From: Corynebacterium tuberculostearicum
GTDB lineage: Bacteria > Actinomycetota > Actinomycetes > Mycobacteriales > Mycobacteriaceae
NCBI RefSeq assembly: GCF_016127015.1
Contig: NZ_CP065972.1
Span: 1,426,001-1,490,000 of the forward strand
Reading direction: 5' to 3'
Length of the DNA stretch: 64,000 nt
Shown: positions 9,455-17,911 of the stretch, one piece after another
Layout: every line of letters begins with the position of its first letter
Position numbering within the stretch: position 1 is the first letter of the stretch
Notes under the pieces: model-generated
Seen by the model: only the letters and a program-made list of their open reading frames with translations
The model's database searches: none
Told to the model about the DNA's origin: nothing
Position numbers and translations under genes: made by a program

Positions 9455-10513
9455 ATGACCTCACACTGCGATGACCTTTCTGCTCACGTAATCGAACGCC
9501 TCATCACCGCCGCGCAACACGGTTGGGCACCGGCGGATTTAGAGCATGTCTTAGGCCCACACGCCTATCCCATTATCTACCGTGCTAGCCCCCATGTGCC
9601 GGCACGGATTACCTCCCCTGCCTTACGCAAGGCTTGGCTACAAATGGCACCGCCGGAAAAAAATTTCATTCCGCGCGATAAGCTGCGCGCCATTATTAAA
9701 GAGCTAATTCATCTGCCTAGGTTGCGCGATACTGAACTTTTGGCCTCTGGCGAATCCTTGCGAGAAGACGGCCTTAGCGATAAACAACGCAAAATTCGTG
9801 CAAAGGTCCTAGGCCTTCTACGCAAGGCTGAGTCCACCAGTTTTGAAGATGAGGCCGAGGTTCTTATTTCTAAAGCGCAGTCCCTGCAACAGAAGTATCG
9901 CATCGAGGATCTGCTTACATCCGAGCTCCCCGATCTCATTTCTCATCGCGTGCACATTCACCCGCCCTACATCAAGCACCAGGCTTCCCTGCTCAGCACC
10001 ATCTCCGACGCCAATGGATGCACCACGCTCCTCATCCATGACAAAGGTCTAGCCTGTGTGATTGGCGCTCCTGCCGATGCCGCCCATTGCGCCGACCTTT
10101 TTGCCTCCCTCAACCGTCAATGCGATTGGTTCATGCGCAATGGTGACGGCGCAGAAATTGCCCGCGCCACGGGCTCTACCGCCGCCTATCGCCGTAGCTT
10201 CCGGCTTTCTTATGCCGCCCGCATCGGTGAACTGCTCACTCAAGCAAATGAGGATGGCATTGCTGAAAACCTGCGTGAGTCTCAGTATTGCTCACACCAT
10301 GCAGAGGCTGTAGCCACCCAAACCCTTCCCGCATTGCAAGCACGCACCGATCACGCCATCGATACCCGCAACCGTCTCTTCCCCAATCTCACAGAGATGT
10401 CACTATCAATGAACAGTCTGCACGGCATCAACGATGGCATTGCCGCTGCCGATAAATCTCACTTAGGAGGAGACGCCTCAGGACTCGGTTCAGTTCCAGA
10501 AATTACACGGTAA
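9455..10513 (+). CDS. DUF2786 domain protein
   Basis: A 352-residue protein with a DUF2786 segment (KIRAKVLGLLRKAES, then EDEAEVLISKAQSL) at about residues 108-155, a domain found in bacteria and phages and of unknown function. The region after it (about 165-330) resembles the companion metallopeptidase-like DUF7168 region in length, though I see no clear HExxH. The ATG at 9455 is chosen for the AAGGAC nine bases upstream and because it removes an unlikely N-terminal extension. It is followed by a strong hairpin at 10536. Confidence 0.75.
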   Translation: MTSHCDDLSAHVIERLITAAQHGWAPADLEHVLGPHAYPIIYRASPHVPARITSPALRKAWLQMAPPEKNFIPRDKLRAIIKELIHLPRLRDTELLASGESLREDGLSDKQRKIRAKVLGLLRKAESTSFEDEAEVLISKAQSLQQKYRIEDLLTSELPDLISHRVHIHPPYIKHQASLLSTISDANGCTTLLIHDKGLACVIGAPADAAHCADLFASLNRQCDWFMRNGDGAEIARATGSTAAYRRSFRLSYAARIGELLTQANEDGIAENLRESQYCSHHAEAVATQTLPALQARTDHAIDTRNRLFPNLTEMSLSMNSLHGINDGIAAADKSHLGGDASGLGSVPEITR

Positions 10514-10535
10514 TTTCCCCTGTTCAATACACATC

Positions 10536-10570
10536 TTCGCCCCCGTTCCCTGCTAGCGAACGGGGGCGAA
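10536..10570 (+). terminator. strong hairpin after the DUF2786 gene
   Basis: A perfect 13-bp inverted repeat, TTCGCCCCCGTTC paired with its complement, around a 9-nt loop. It lies 22 bases after the DUF2786 stop. There is no T-run, so it may block transcripts with help from other factors or protect the 3' end rather than act as a classic intrinsic terminator. Confidence 0.6.
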
Positions 10571-10648
10571 TAATGGCACCACAACGAGGTCATTACAGGT
10601 AAGATCACCGATGAGATTGATTAGGTCTAGAAAGTAGAAGGTACGTGA

Positions 10649-12385
10649 ATGTCTACACAGTCTTTTCTCGAAGTTGAAGCGAAATTCTCCGTAGCCGAGT
10701 CCACTCAGCTCCCTGAACTGACCCGCCTTGAGGGAGTTGACCACGTTGCAGACACGCGCCACCACGCGCTTTCTGCCATCTACTACGACACCGAAGACCT
10801 CCGCCTCACCCACGCAAAGATCACCCTCCGCCGCCGCACCGGTGGCAATGATGATGGCTGGCATATCAAGATTCCTAGCGAGGCTGGCCGCACTGAAGTC
10901 CACGCCGAGCTGGGAGAACCTGTAGATGGCCGCTACGAAGTACCTGAGGAGCTTCTCCACCAGGTCCGCTCAATTGTCCGCCACAATGAGCTCGCCCCAA
11001 TTGCTCAGGTAGACAACAAGCGCACCGAGATGGTCCTAGCGGATACCGAGAATAAGCCGGTAGCAGAATTCTGCGATGACCAAGTCACCGCCTTTTCCTT
11101 CCTTCCTGGTGGCCAGCAGCAGTCGTGGCGCGAGTGGGAAGTAGAGCTCGCGGGTGAGCTACCTGGTACCGAGGAAGGAACGCAGTTCATTCGCCGTGCT
11201 ACCTCTCTTCTCATCGGTGCCGGCGCTCGCGTATCTTCTTCCCCATCCAAGCTGAAATCGGCCTTGGGTGATTCTTATGCCAACGCCCCGCTTCCCCCGG
11301 CCTTGGTAACGCCGGACGTGGACTCGGACTCCCCTGCCGCCGCCGTGATCACCGCGCTGCAAGCTAACCGCGACAAGCTGGTTGATTATGATCCACGTGT
11401 GCGCCGCGATGAGTGGGATTCGGTGCATCAGATGCGTGTAGCTACCCGCGAGCTGCGCAGCCACCTTCAGACCTTCCACGGCATTGTGGTCGGCCCAGAA
11501 ATCGAAAAAATTGAAGCCGAGCTCAAGGAGCTCGCCGGCATCTTGGGCGTTGCTCGCGATGCGGAAGTTGTGGAAGAGCGCTGGCAGAAGCTGTTGGAGT
11601 CCGAGGATTCTGACACCTTGGATGACTCCACCCGCGAGCACATTGCACAAGATATGGGCACCGCCTACCGCCGTGCGCACCGCCGCGTTATCGCTGCCCT
11701 TGATTCCGAGCGTTACCTAGAGCTGCTGGAGTCCCTTGACCGCCTGCTCGCAGACCCGCCAACGGCCGATAAGCAGCAGGAGTCCGTTCCGGCAGCAAGC
11801 GAGGCGGAGGCGACGGAGGAACAGTCCTCTGCGGAAGAGGACGCCGCTACCCCTACCGAATCCAGCGAGGACAGCGCGCCTGCTGCGGAGAAGTCCGAGC
11901 ACAAGCCGGAGAAAAAGAAGTCCAAGGACAAGTCCGCCGACATGGATACCGTGATGGCGCAGCACCTTGAAAAGGCCTATAAAAAGCTGGTTAAGCGCCA
12001 TAAGAAGGCCGTGGAGAACTGGGATAACCAGGAATTGTCCCTGCACGAGCGCGAGGATTATTTCCACGATATGCGCAAGGCAGCAAAGAAGCTGCGCTAT
12101 GCAGCTGAAGCAGCTGGTTCTGCCACCAACCTCAAGACCAAGCGCCTCTACAAGGCCTGCAAGCAGATGCAGTCGGTGCTCGGTGACTTCCAGGATTCGG
12201 TGACTTCGCGCGATAAGCTGCTCGATCTGGCAGAGTCCGCTCGCCGTCGTGGGGAAAATACCTTTGGCTACGGTCTGCTCTATCAGCGCGAGCGCACCAT
12301 CGGGCTAAAGGCTCTTGACGATTACGCCGAGTCTTTCAAAGACATCAAGGCGGCGTTTAAGCCGCTGCGTAAGAAACTAAAGTAG
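10649..12385 (+). CDS. CYTH and CHAD domain protein
   Basis: A 578-residue protein. The N-terminal CYTH domain (residues 5-200) carries the ExExK signature as EVEAK at 8-12 and the charged beta-strand pattern (KITLRRRTGG) that binds triphosphate-type substrates. The C-terminal CHAD domain has the histidine/arginine-rich helices (HQMRVATRELRSHL, then HDMRKAAKKLRYAAE) thought to bind polyphosphate. The CHAD helices are split by a low-complexity acidic/serine then lysine-rich insert at about 368-434. The likely substrate is inorganic triphosphate or polyphosphate. It stands alone, with no ppk or ppx nearby. Confidence 0.9.
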   Translation: MSTQSFLEVEAKFSVAESTQLPELTRLEGVDHVADTRHHALSAIYYDTEDLRLTHAKITLRRRTGGNDDGWHIKIPSEAGRTEVHAELGEPVDGRYEVPEELLHQVRSIVRHNELAPIAQVDNKRTEMVLADTENKPVAEFCDDQVTAFSFLPGGQQQSWREWEVELAGELPGTEEGTQFIRRATSLLIGAGARVSSSPSKLKSALGDSYANAPLPPALVTPDVDSDSPAAAVITALQANRDKLVDYDPRVRRDEWDSVHQMRVATRELRSHLQTFHGIVVGPEIEKIEAELKELAGILGVARDAEVVEERWQKLLESEDSDTLDDSTREHIAQDMGTAYRRAHRRVIAALDSERYLELLESLDRLLADPPTADKQQESVPAASEAEATEEQSSAEEDAATPTESSEDSAPAAEKSEHKPEKKKSKDKSADMDTVMAQHLEKAYKKLVKRHKKAVENWDNQELSLHEREDYFHDMRKAAKKLRYAAEAAGSATNLKTKRLYKACKQMQSVLGDFQDSVTSRDKLLDLAESARRRGENTFGYGLLYQRERTIGLKALDDYAESFKDIKAAFKPLRKKLK

Positions 12386-12444
12386 CCGCGCTTCCCAGAC
12401 AGTTACTGGGAAACACGGCGTAGAAAAAGATGGCTGGGAGTTAG

Positions 12445-12633
12445 TTACTTCCAGTCATCTTCTTTGTCTGCGGCATCTGCCGCATCATTGCGGGCTTGGG
12501 CGATTTCGATGGCGTTTTCTGCTTCTTCGCGGGTGTCATACGGGCCCATCCGATTTTCCCAGCCAGAAGTTTTGCCTTGGCTGACTTCCTTAGTGGCGGG
12601 ATCAAAGAACCACTTCTGGTCTGCATCGCTCAT
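12445..12633 (-). CDS. small conserved actinobacterial protein
   Basis: A 62-residue soluble protein beginning MSDADQKWFFDP and containing GKTSGWENRMGPYDTREEAENA, then an acidic tail ending DDWK. Proteins with this layout are common in Corynebacterium, sometimes misnamed methionine aminopeptidase; the YDTREEAENA stretch resembles a SPOR-like fold. The function is unknown. The ATG at 12633 has GAGAGGATA upstream. It is convergent with the CYTH-CHAD gene, and a short hairpin (12392-12412) lies between them. Confidence 0.8.
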   Translation of the reverse strand: MSDADQKWFFDPATKEVSQGKTSGWENRMGPYDTREEAENAIEIAQARNDAADAADKEDDWK

Positions 12634-12892
12634 GAAACTATCCTCTCAGTCGTTGCATCAGCGGCACCGGCTAAGCGCTGCCACTGATATGGCTTGTGCC
12701 CACACTACCTACGCTGTCTCACCGATGCCCGCTAGAATGTGGGGCAGCACAATTCTTTTATACGAATCCATGTCGTATTCCCCGCCACCGCGCACATAGG
12801 TGGCGGGCGTTCGTTGCTTTAAACGCACCACCGCGTGTGTGGGGCAACGAAGACTACTGGTCCCAGAACCTGGAAAAGGAGCTTTAGCACCC

Positions 12893-14167
12893 ATGCCACT
12901 GTGGTCAACGCCTGCAGAGCCTGTAGCCGAGCGCGCCGCCCAAGCACATACCGAGTTCACGGGCAGCGCTCCAACGCATACCGCCAGCGCGCCGGCAACG
13001 TGGTCCCTCATTGGTGAACACATTGACCACTTCGGCGGCATTGTTGCCATGTGCGTGGACAAGCTACGCACCGCTGCTGCAGTAAGCCCGCGCACCGATG
13101 GCGTGGTGGCCGTACATTTCCGCCCATCTCAGGGCGAGACTGCTCATGACTCGATTAGCCTGCAAGCGCTCGCAGAGCTGGCAACAGCGCAACAACCCAC
13201 CACGGATGCAGAGGGACAGCCAATCATTCCACCGGCACCGGAAGGAGGTCTGGCCGCTCGCGTGGGTGGCATCGTCCACACGATGATTAACCGCCAGTTG
13301 CTCTCTCGTGAGACAGCCGGCGCGGATATCACCATCGCCTCCGATATTCCGGAAGGTGCGGGTTTGGGTGCAGATGCCGCCGCGGATGTCGCGGTAGCGC
13401 TGGCCCTCATGGGGGCCGATGCGGACCTGGATGCGCCGCTAAGGGCCCGGGTGGCGGATGTATGCACCCAGGCCGTTACTACCTTTGGTGCGCGGCCGCC
13501 TTTGCGTGCCCGCCACAGCGCAGCCCTGCGCAGCACGGGTGAGGGCGTATGCATCATGGATTACGCCGATGGTTCTGTCACCCACGCCCCGCACCTTGTA
13601 GGCCGCGAGATAGCTGCCTTCGCAGTGGCGGTGCCGGAAGATTTTTCCGCGCAGGAGGAAAAGGCTATCGCCGATATCCGCCAGCGCCAGCGCTTTATCG
13701 ACGATGCGTGCCACTCCTTTGGCACCGATTCGCTGCGCTTGCTTCCCGACGCCCAACAGCGCGTCCTTGATTGGCTCAAAGCCGTCCACAAGGTCTACGG
13801 CGAGGAGGGCCGCCCGAGTATCAGCGCCGCCACGGAGTGGATGGCCTTTTATGAGGACGAAACTGAGCGCGTAGAAAAGTTCACTCGCTTCCTGCGCTCG
13901 CACCGCGGCGCGGAGCTCTTCCCTATACTTTTGCAGTCGCAGTCCTCCCTAGCCAATATCTACGGCTTGGATTCGGCGGAAAAGCTCGCCGAGCTGGTCA
14001 CGGTCCGCGGCGCCGTAGCGGGCCGTTCGGCACACGCGGGGACTTCAAATGCGGTCATTGCCTACGTTCCGGCGAAAAGCGCGCACAACTTTGCGGCCGA
14101 CTTGGCGGAAGACGGCCTGCTCGTAGTCGAGTTGCAGCCTGGCGAGGCCGCGCGCGGCGAAAGCTAG
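12893..14167 (+). CDS. galactokinase-like GHMP kinase, divergent
   Basis: A 424-residue protein of the GHMP kinase fold. Motif 1 is clear (SLIGEHIDHFGG, about 38-49), as in galactokinases. The ATP loop, usually PxGxGLSSSAA, is PEGAGLGADAAA (about 152-163), and the stretch that should hold the catalytic aspartate (GIMDQ) reads ARPPLRARHSAAL instead. A C-terminal GGG-type loop is also not evident. It may therefore be an inactive or re-purposed kinase. The ATG at 12893 is chosen for AAGGAG 11 bases upstream; a GTG further up would add 31 atypical residues. It converges with the RNB ribonuclease gene. Confidence 0.8.
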   Translation: MPLWSTPAEPVAERAAQAHTEFTGSAPTHTASAPATWSLIGEHIDHFGGIVAMCVDKLRTAAAVSPRTDGVVAVHFRPSQGETAHDSISLQALAELATAQQPTTDAEGQPIIPPAPEGGLAARVGGIVHTMINRQLLSRETAGADITIASDIPEGAGLGADAAADVAVALALMGADADLDAPLRARVADVCTQAVTTFGARPPLRARHSAALRSTGEGVCIMDYADGSVTHAPHLVGREIAAFAVAVPEDFSAQEEKAIADIRQRQRFIDDACHSFGTDSLRLLPDAQQRVLDWLKAVHKVYGEEGRPSISAATEWMAFYEDETERVEKFTRFLRSHRGAELFPILLQSQSSLANIYGLDSAEKLAELVTVRGAVAGRSAHAGTSNAVIAYVPAKSAHNFAADLAEDGLLVVELQPGEAARGES

Positions 14168-14179
14168 TAGCCTCTCCGG

Positions 14180-15574
14180 CTAATCAGCAGGCCACGCAAA
14201 GAGCACCTCGCGCGAATTGGTATCCGCTGTCACCAGCGAGACGGTGGTTTCGCTGCCGGTTTCTGGCGCGCCTACAGATTGGCCGAAGACGGGTGGCTCC
14301 GGAACAAAAATCCGAGCTTTATCCCGCTTCGGATCGCCGCTGACAACGGTGGCCGGGAAATTGGTGCCCAGCCAAGGGCGCAGCACGGTGGCCTCGGTGA
14401 GGTTAAGGCAGGCCTTATCCACCTGGGAGGCAAGCTGCGAAGTAGAGCGCATTGCGTTAATGACGTCCTTGGCGCGCTCCCCCACCCAGCCGGGAACCTC
14501 GTAGTCGCCGCATAGGGCTAGGCAGACCTCAGTGGCGTACCTATCGGACAGGCGCCGCAGCGGCGCGGTGACGTGGGCATAGTAGCCACCAATACCGGCG
14601 TGTACCTGCGCCTCTTGCTCGCCTAGCCAGGCATAGTCGGCGCCCCGCAAAAGGCTTTGGGCCTCACGCATAACAGCCATACCCCGCGGGGAATCGGCGT
14701 CGACGGTGAGGAGGAATTGGGGAATGGGGGCGTCGCCAAGCGCAAAGCCTAGGGCTTGGGCCTCGGCGCGAAATTGACGCTCGTGCTCCGGCTCGGCCGC
14801 GGGCAGGGTGCGCAAGAAGCCCACGCCGGCTTCCTGCATGAGGCGCCCAGCGCACATGCCGGCGAGCAGGGAGATCTCCGAGTTAAAGTCCATGACCTCA
14901 TAGCGCGGCTCGATAATGAGTTCAAAGGTGCCGTCAGCATTTTCCACGACGCGCTGGGAGGGCAGGCGCAAGGAAATGGCCGCACGGCGCAGGGAGGATT
15001 GCTGGCGCAGCCTGCCGACCACCGGCAGCAAAGCAATAGATGGGTGGAGCTTGCCGGCCGCGAGGTCCGCATGCGCGCCTTCATAATCCAGGCGGGCCTG
15101 GGAGTAAATCAGCGCGCGCTCGACGTGGAAGGACTCCACCTCGCCGTTGCCATCCAAGTCAAAGGTCCACAACACGGCCGGTTTATCGGTGCCAGGCAAC
15201 AGCGAGGCTCGATCCTCCGAAAGCTCGGGCGGGTGCAGGCGCGCGGGTTCATCGGGAAGATAGATGGTCTGGCCGCGGCGGAAGGATTCGCGCTCCAGCT
15301 CGCTGCCGGGCTCAATGAAAGCAGCAACGTCCGCGATGGCATAGTAGACGCGGTATCCGCCCTCGCGTTCTTCGATGTAAACCGCCTGATCCAAGTCCAT
15401 GGAGCCGGCGGGATCCAGGGTCACGAAGGGAATGTCGCGGGCGTCGCGGCGCGAGTCGGCGTATCGGTCCTGCGCGCGGACGGCCTGGTCGGTGACCTCG
15501 GCCGGAAAATCGGTGGCTACCGAAAATTCTGCGGCAATAGCGCGGAAATCAAGCGGGGCGGCATAAAGCTTCAT
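14180..15574 (-). CDS. RNB-domain ribonuclease (RNase II family, short form)
   Basis: A predicted 3'-5' exoribonuclease of 464 residues. The RNB signature lies at about 53-66: LDPAGSMDLDQAV. Compared with E. coli RNase II, three of the four metal-binding aspartates (201, 207, 209) are kept and the fourth (210) is glutamine, a substitution I believe is common in this short actinobacterial branch. The protein lacks the N-terminal cold-shock domains and a clear C-terminal S1 domain. The ATG at 15574 is used because longer frames run into the RNase P RNA gene. It lies directly downstream of rnpB on the same strand. Confidence 0.88.
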   Translation of the reverse strand: MKLYAAPLDFRAIAAEFSVATDFPAEVTDQAVRAQDRYADSRRDARDIPFVTLDPAGSMDLDQAVYIEEREGGYRVYYAIADVAAFIEPGSELERESFRRGQTIYLPDEPARLHPPELSEDRASLLPGTDKPAVLWTFDLDGNGEVESFHVERALIYSQARLDYEGAHADLAAGKLHPSIALLPVVGRLRQQSSLRRAAISLRLPSQRVVENADGTFELIIEPRYEVMDFNSEISLLAGMCAGRLMQEAGVGFLRTLPAAEPEHERQFRAEAQALGFALGDAPIPQFLLTVDADSPRGMAVMREAQSLLRGADYAWLGEQEAQVHAGIGGYYAHVTAPLRRLSDRYATEVCLALCGDYEVPGWVGERAKDVINAMRSTSQLASQVDKACLNLTEATVLRPWLGTNFPATVVSGDPKRDKARIFVPEPPVFGQSVGAPETGSETTVSLVTADTNSREVLFAWPAD

Positions 15575-15598
15575 GCCCACCACCATAAACGTAGTAGG

Positions 15599-16056
15599 GC
15601 GAATGAGTCGGCCTATAAGCCGGATTCTGTCTAATCGCGGCACTCCCTGGGAAGCACCGCGCGGTGAACATCCATCTAGACCAACCGTTGCCAGTTGGTT
15701 CCAGCAGCTACCTTCAGGCTCGAGCGAGCAGCCTTAAAACGCCTGATCGGGCCCCGCAACGTGGCGGGGCCGTGATGCCTTGCTCCCGGTGGGGTTTACC
15801 CAGCCACCGCCATCACTGACGGTGCTGGTGCGCTCTTAACGCACCGTTTCACCCTTACCTTGCTGCTCCAACTTGGGCCGAAGCTCAAGCGGAGGCACAA
15901 GGCGGTCTACTTTCTGTTGCACTTGCCCGCGGGTTTCCCCGGGTTGCCGTTAGCAACCACCGTGCTCTGTGGAGTCCGGACTTTCCTCGGCGCCCACGCG
16001 GCAGCACGTGGCTACCCGTTTGAAGCGACGCGATCACCCGGCCGGCTCATTCGCGT
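15599..16056 (-). ncRNA. rnpB: RNase P RNA (bacterial type A)
   Basis: The catalytic RNA of RNase P, which matures tRNA 5' ends. Read on the minus strand, the 5' end has the P1 strand CGAATGAGCCGGCC, which pairs with GGCCGACTCATTCG at the 3' end (15600-15613). The universally conserved core GAGGAAAGTCCGGAC is present near 15985, and the 3' region holds the typical GGCTTATAGGCCGACTC. The length is about 458 nt, as expected for high-GC actinobacteria. A TAGAAT box at 16061-16066 could be its -10 element. Ends are approximate to a few bases. Confidence 0.95.
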
Positions 16057-16064
16057 TCCTTATT

Positions 16065-17195
16065 CTAGCGCAGGCCTGCCAGGTGGCCCACATCGTTAAA
16101 TCCGTGCACCATAGAGCCGCCATCCCAGAACTCCACCCGCGAAATGGCCGCCAGGTCTAAGAAGAGGTGTCCAAAGGTGGCTGGGCCGGCATCGAGCGCC
16201 TGGCGGATGAAGGACTTAATCGGGTTGACGTGGCTAACCACCAACACGGTCTTGCCTGCGAAGCGCTCTTGGAGCTCCTTGCGGGTGGTGCGCACGCGGC
16301 GGTTGACCGCTTGCAGCGATTCGCCGCCCGGACAGGCGACGCTCGCATCGTGCAGCCATTCCTCGTGGAGTTCCGGATCGCGCTGGTGGGCCTCGGCTGC
16401 GGTCTTGCCTTCCCACGCACCGAAGTCCACCTCGATGAGGCCTTCGACGGTTTCTACCGCGATATCGCGGCCATTGGCTACGGCCGATGCAGTTTCCTGG
16501 CAGCGACGCAGGGGCGAGCAGACGATGGCATCAAAGTCGGTGCCGGCAAGCGCTTGGGCAGCAGCAAGCGCCTGCTTTTGTCCGAGCTCCGTAAGGCCCG
16601 GATTGGCGCGGCCGGAGTACTGCTTGGCGGCCGACATCTCCGTCTGCCCATGGCGCAGCAAGATAAAGCGAGTGGTAGGTCCGCGATCCCCCAGCCAATC
16701 GGTGGGGTGCGGCGCGGTGGTGTCCTGCTCCGCGGCTGGGGCTGACTCGGAGTTTTCTTCGCCAACAACAATGCCTTCTGGGTGCCCGGCGGCCGCGGCA
16801 TCCATGGCGTCATTAGACAGGGCGTCTGCCACCTTGTTTTTGGCGCGCGGTACCCAGTCCAGGCTGAAAGAAGAAAAGCCGTTGATGTATTCGCGGGCGC
16901 GCAGCGCCAGCTTCTGCATATCAGGGTGCTTGATCTTCCAGCGGCCGTTGATCTGTTCCACCACCAGCTTGGAATCCATGTGGAATTCCACCTCGGTAGC
17001 GCCCAGCTCAGTGGCGGCTTCAAGGCCGCGCAGCAGGCCGTTGTACTCAGCGACGTTATTGGTGGACTTGGTTCCTACCACGTAGACAATTTCGCGCAGG
17101 ATGCGCTGACCGCTGCTGTCATAGATAACGGTGCCGGAACCGGCTACTCCGGGGTTGCCGCGGGAGCCGCCATCAGCGTAAATGATGACCTTCAT
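16065..17195 (-). CDS. bifunctional RNase HI / histidine acid phosphatase
   Basis: A 376-residue fusion of the type described as Rv2228c in M. tuberculosis. The N-terminal RNase HI domain (1-135) has the catalytic acids in YADGGSRGNPG, EYNGLLRGLE and MDSKLVVEQ and the C-terminal KVADALSN; it cuts RNA in RNA-DNA hybrids. After a linker, a histidine phosphatase domain (about 180-375) has the RHG motif in LLRHGQTEM and a second histidine in VVSHVNPIK. In relatives this half has acid phosphatase/CobC-like activity. The ATG at 17195 overlaps the upstream stop (TAATG), giving a coupled operon with the zinc-ribbon and Nif3 genes. Confidence 0.93.
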   Translation of the reverse strand: MKVIIYADGGSRGNPGVAGSGTVIYDSSGQRILREIVYVVGTKSTNNVAEYNGLLRGLEAATELGATEVEFHMDSKLVVEQINGRWKIKHPDMQKLALRAREYINGFSSFSLDWVPRAKNKVADALSNDAMDAAAAGHPEGIVVGEENSESAPAAEQDTTAPHPTDWLGDRGPTTRFILLRHGQTEMSAAKQYSGRANPGLTELGQKQALAAAQALAGTDFDAIVCSPLRRCQETASAVANGRDIAVETVEGLIEVDFGAWEGKTAAEAHQRDPELHEEWLHDASVACPGGESLQAVNRRVRTTRKELQERFAGKTVLVVSHVNPIKSFIRQALDAGPATFGHLFLDLAAISRVEFWDGGSMVHGFNDVGHLAGLR

Positions 17196-17911
17196 TAGAC
17201 CAGGCGCACCAGGTAGGAGCCGCAATCGCCGCACTGCGGCAGCTCATCGGCCGGGGCATTGCGCACAGCGTTTTGCTCGGCCGGAGGCAGGACGATGAAG
17301 CAGCCGCCGCAGGCGCGGTTGGCCTTGAACTGGGCGGCGCCTACGCCATTTTCCTCGCGCTGGGTGTCGTACTCGCTGAGCACTCCGGCGGGCAGTTGAT
17401 CGCGCAGCTCGCCGATGCGCACGGCCGGTTCCTCTTGATTGGCGGCCGCTTCCTTAGCCGCCTCGGCCGCACGGCGCAGCCTTTCCAGCTTGCGCTCGGA
17501 ATCAGAAACGCGCGCGCCGTGGACATCCAGATTGGAACGCAGCGCGTGCACCTCGTTATGCGCCTCCTGCAGCTCGCTCATGAGATCTGCGATGCGGGAC
17601 TTGGCAGCGTAGAGGTCGTGCTCCAGATCCTTGCGGGTTTCTGGGTCCACTGCGGCGCCGAGCTGGCGCTTATCATCACGCTCGCGCTGGCGCAGCTTGC
17701 GCTCATCGGCCTGGATGCGCAGGATTTCGGTCTCCATGTCATCGACGGCCATCTGCGCAGAACCGGAGGCATCCAGCAGACGCTTGTGCTCCTCCTTGGC
17801 CTTGTCATACTCGGCTTGCTCCGGGATTTCCTTCTTTGCGCCATGGCCCTGCGAGCGTTCCAGGTTGGCCAGCTCCAGCAGTACCGGCTGTAGTTCTTGC
17901 GATAGTTTCAC
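17195..17911 (-). CDS. C4-type zinc ribbon coiled-coil protein
   Basis: A 238-residue protein matching the family of Rv2229c. Residues about 20-170 are a long charged coiled coil, followed by a C-terminal zinc ribbon with two cysteine pairs (CGGC at about 200 and CGDC near 226). It may bind nucleic acid, but its role is unproven. The start is a GTG that directly follows the TAA stop of the Nif3 gene, and its own stop overlaps the RNase HI start, so all three are one operon. This gene order is conserved in actinobacteria. Confidence 0.9.
   Translation of the reverse strand: MKLSQELQPVLLELANLERSQGHGAKKEIPEQAEYDKAKEEHKRLLDASGSAQMAVDDMETEILRIQADERKLRQRERDDKRQLGAAVDPETRKDLEHDLYAAKSRIADLMSELQEAHNEVHALRSNLDVHGARVSDSERKLERLRRAAEAAKEAAANQEEPAVRIGELRDQLPAGVLSEYDTQREENGVGAAQFKANRACGGCFIVLPPAEQNAVRNAPADELPQCGDCGSYLVRLV

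Noticed and set aside
11159..11680. Antisense frames in the CYTH-CHAD gene
   Set aside because: Shadow of a well-supported plus-strand gene; no ribosome sites.
15575..15643. An upstream start for the RNB ribonuclease gene
   Set aside because: It would put the coding region inside the RNase P RNA gene.
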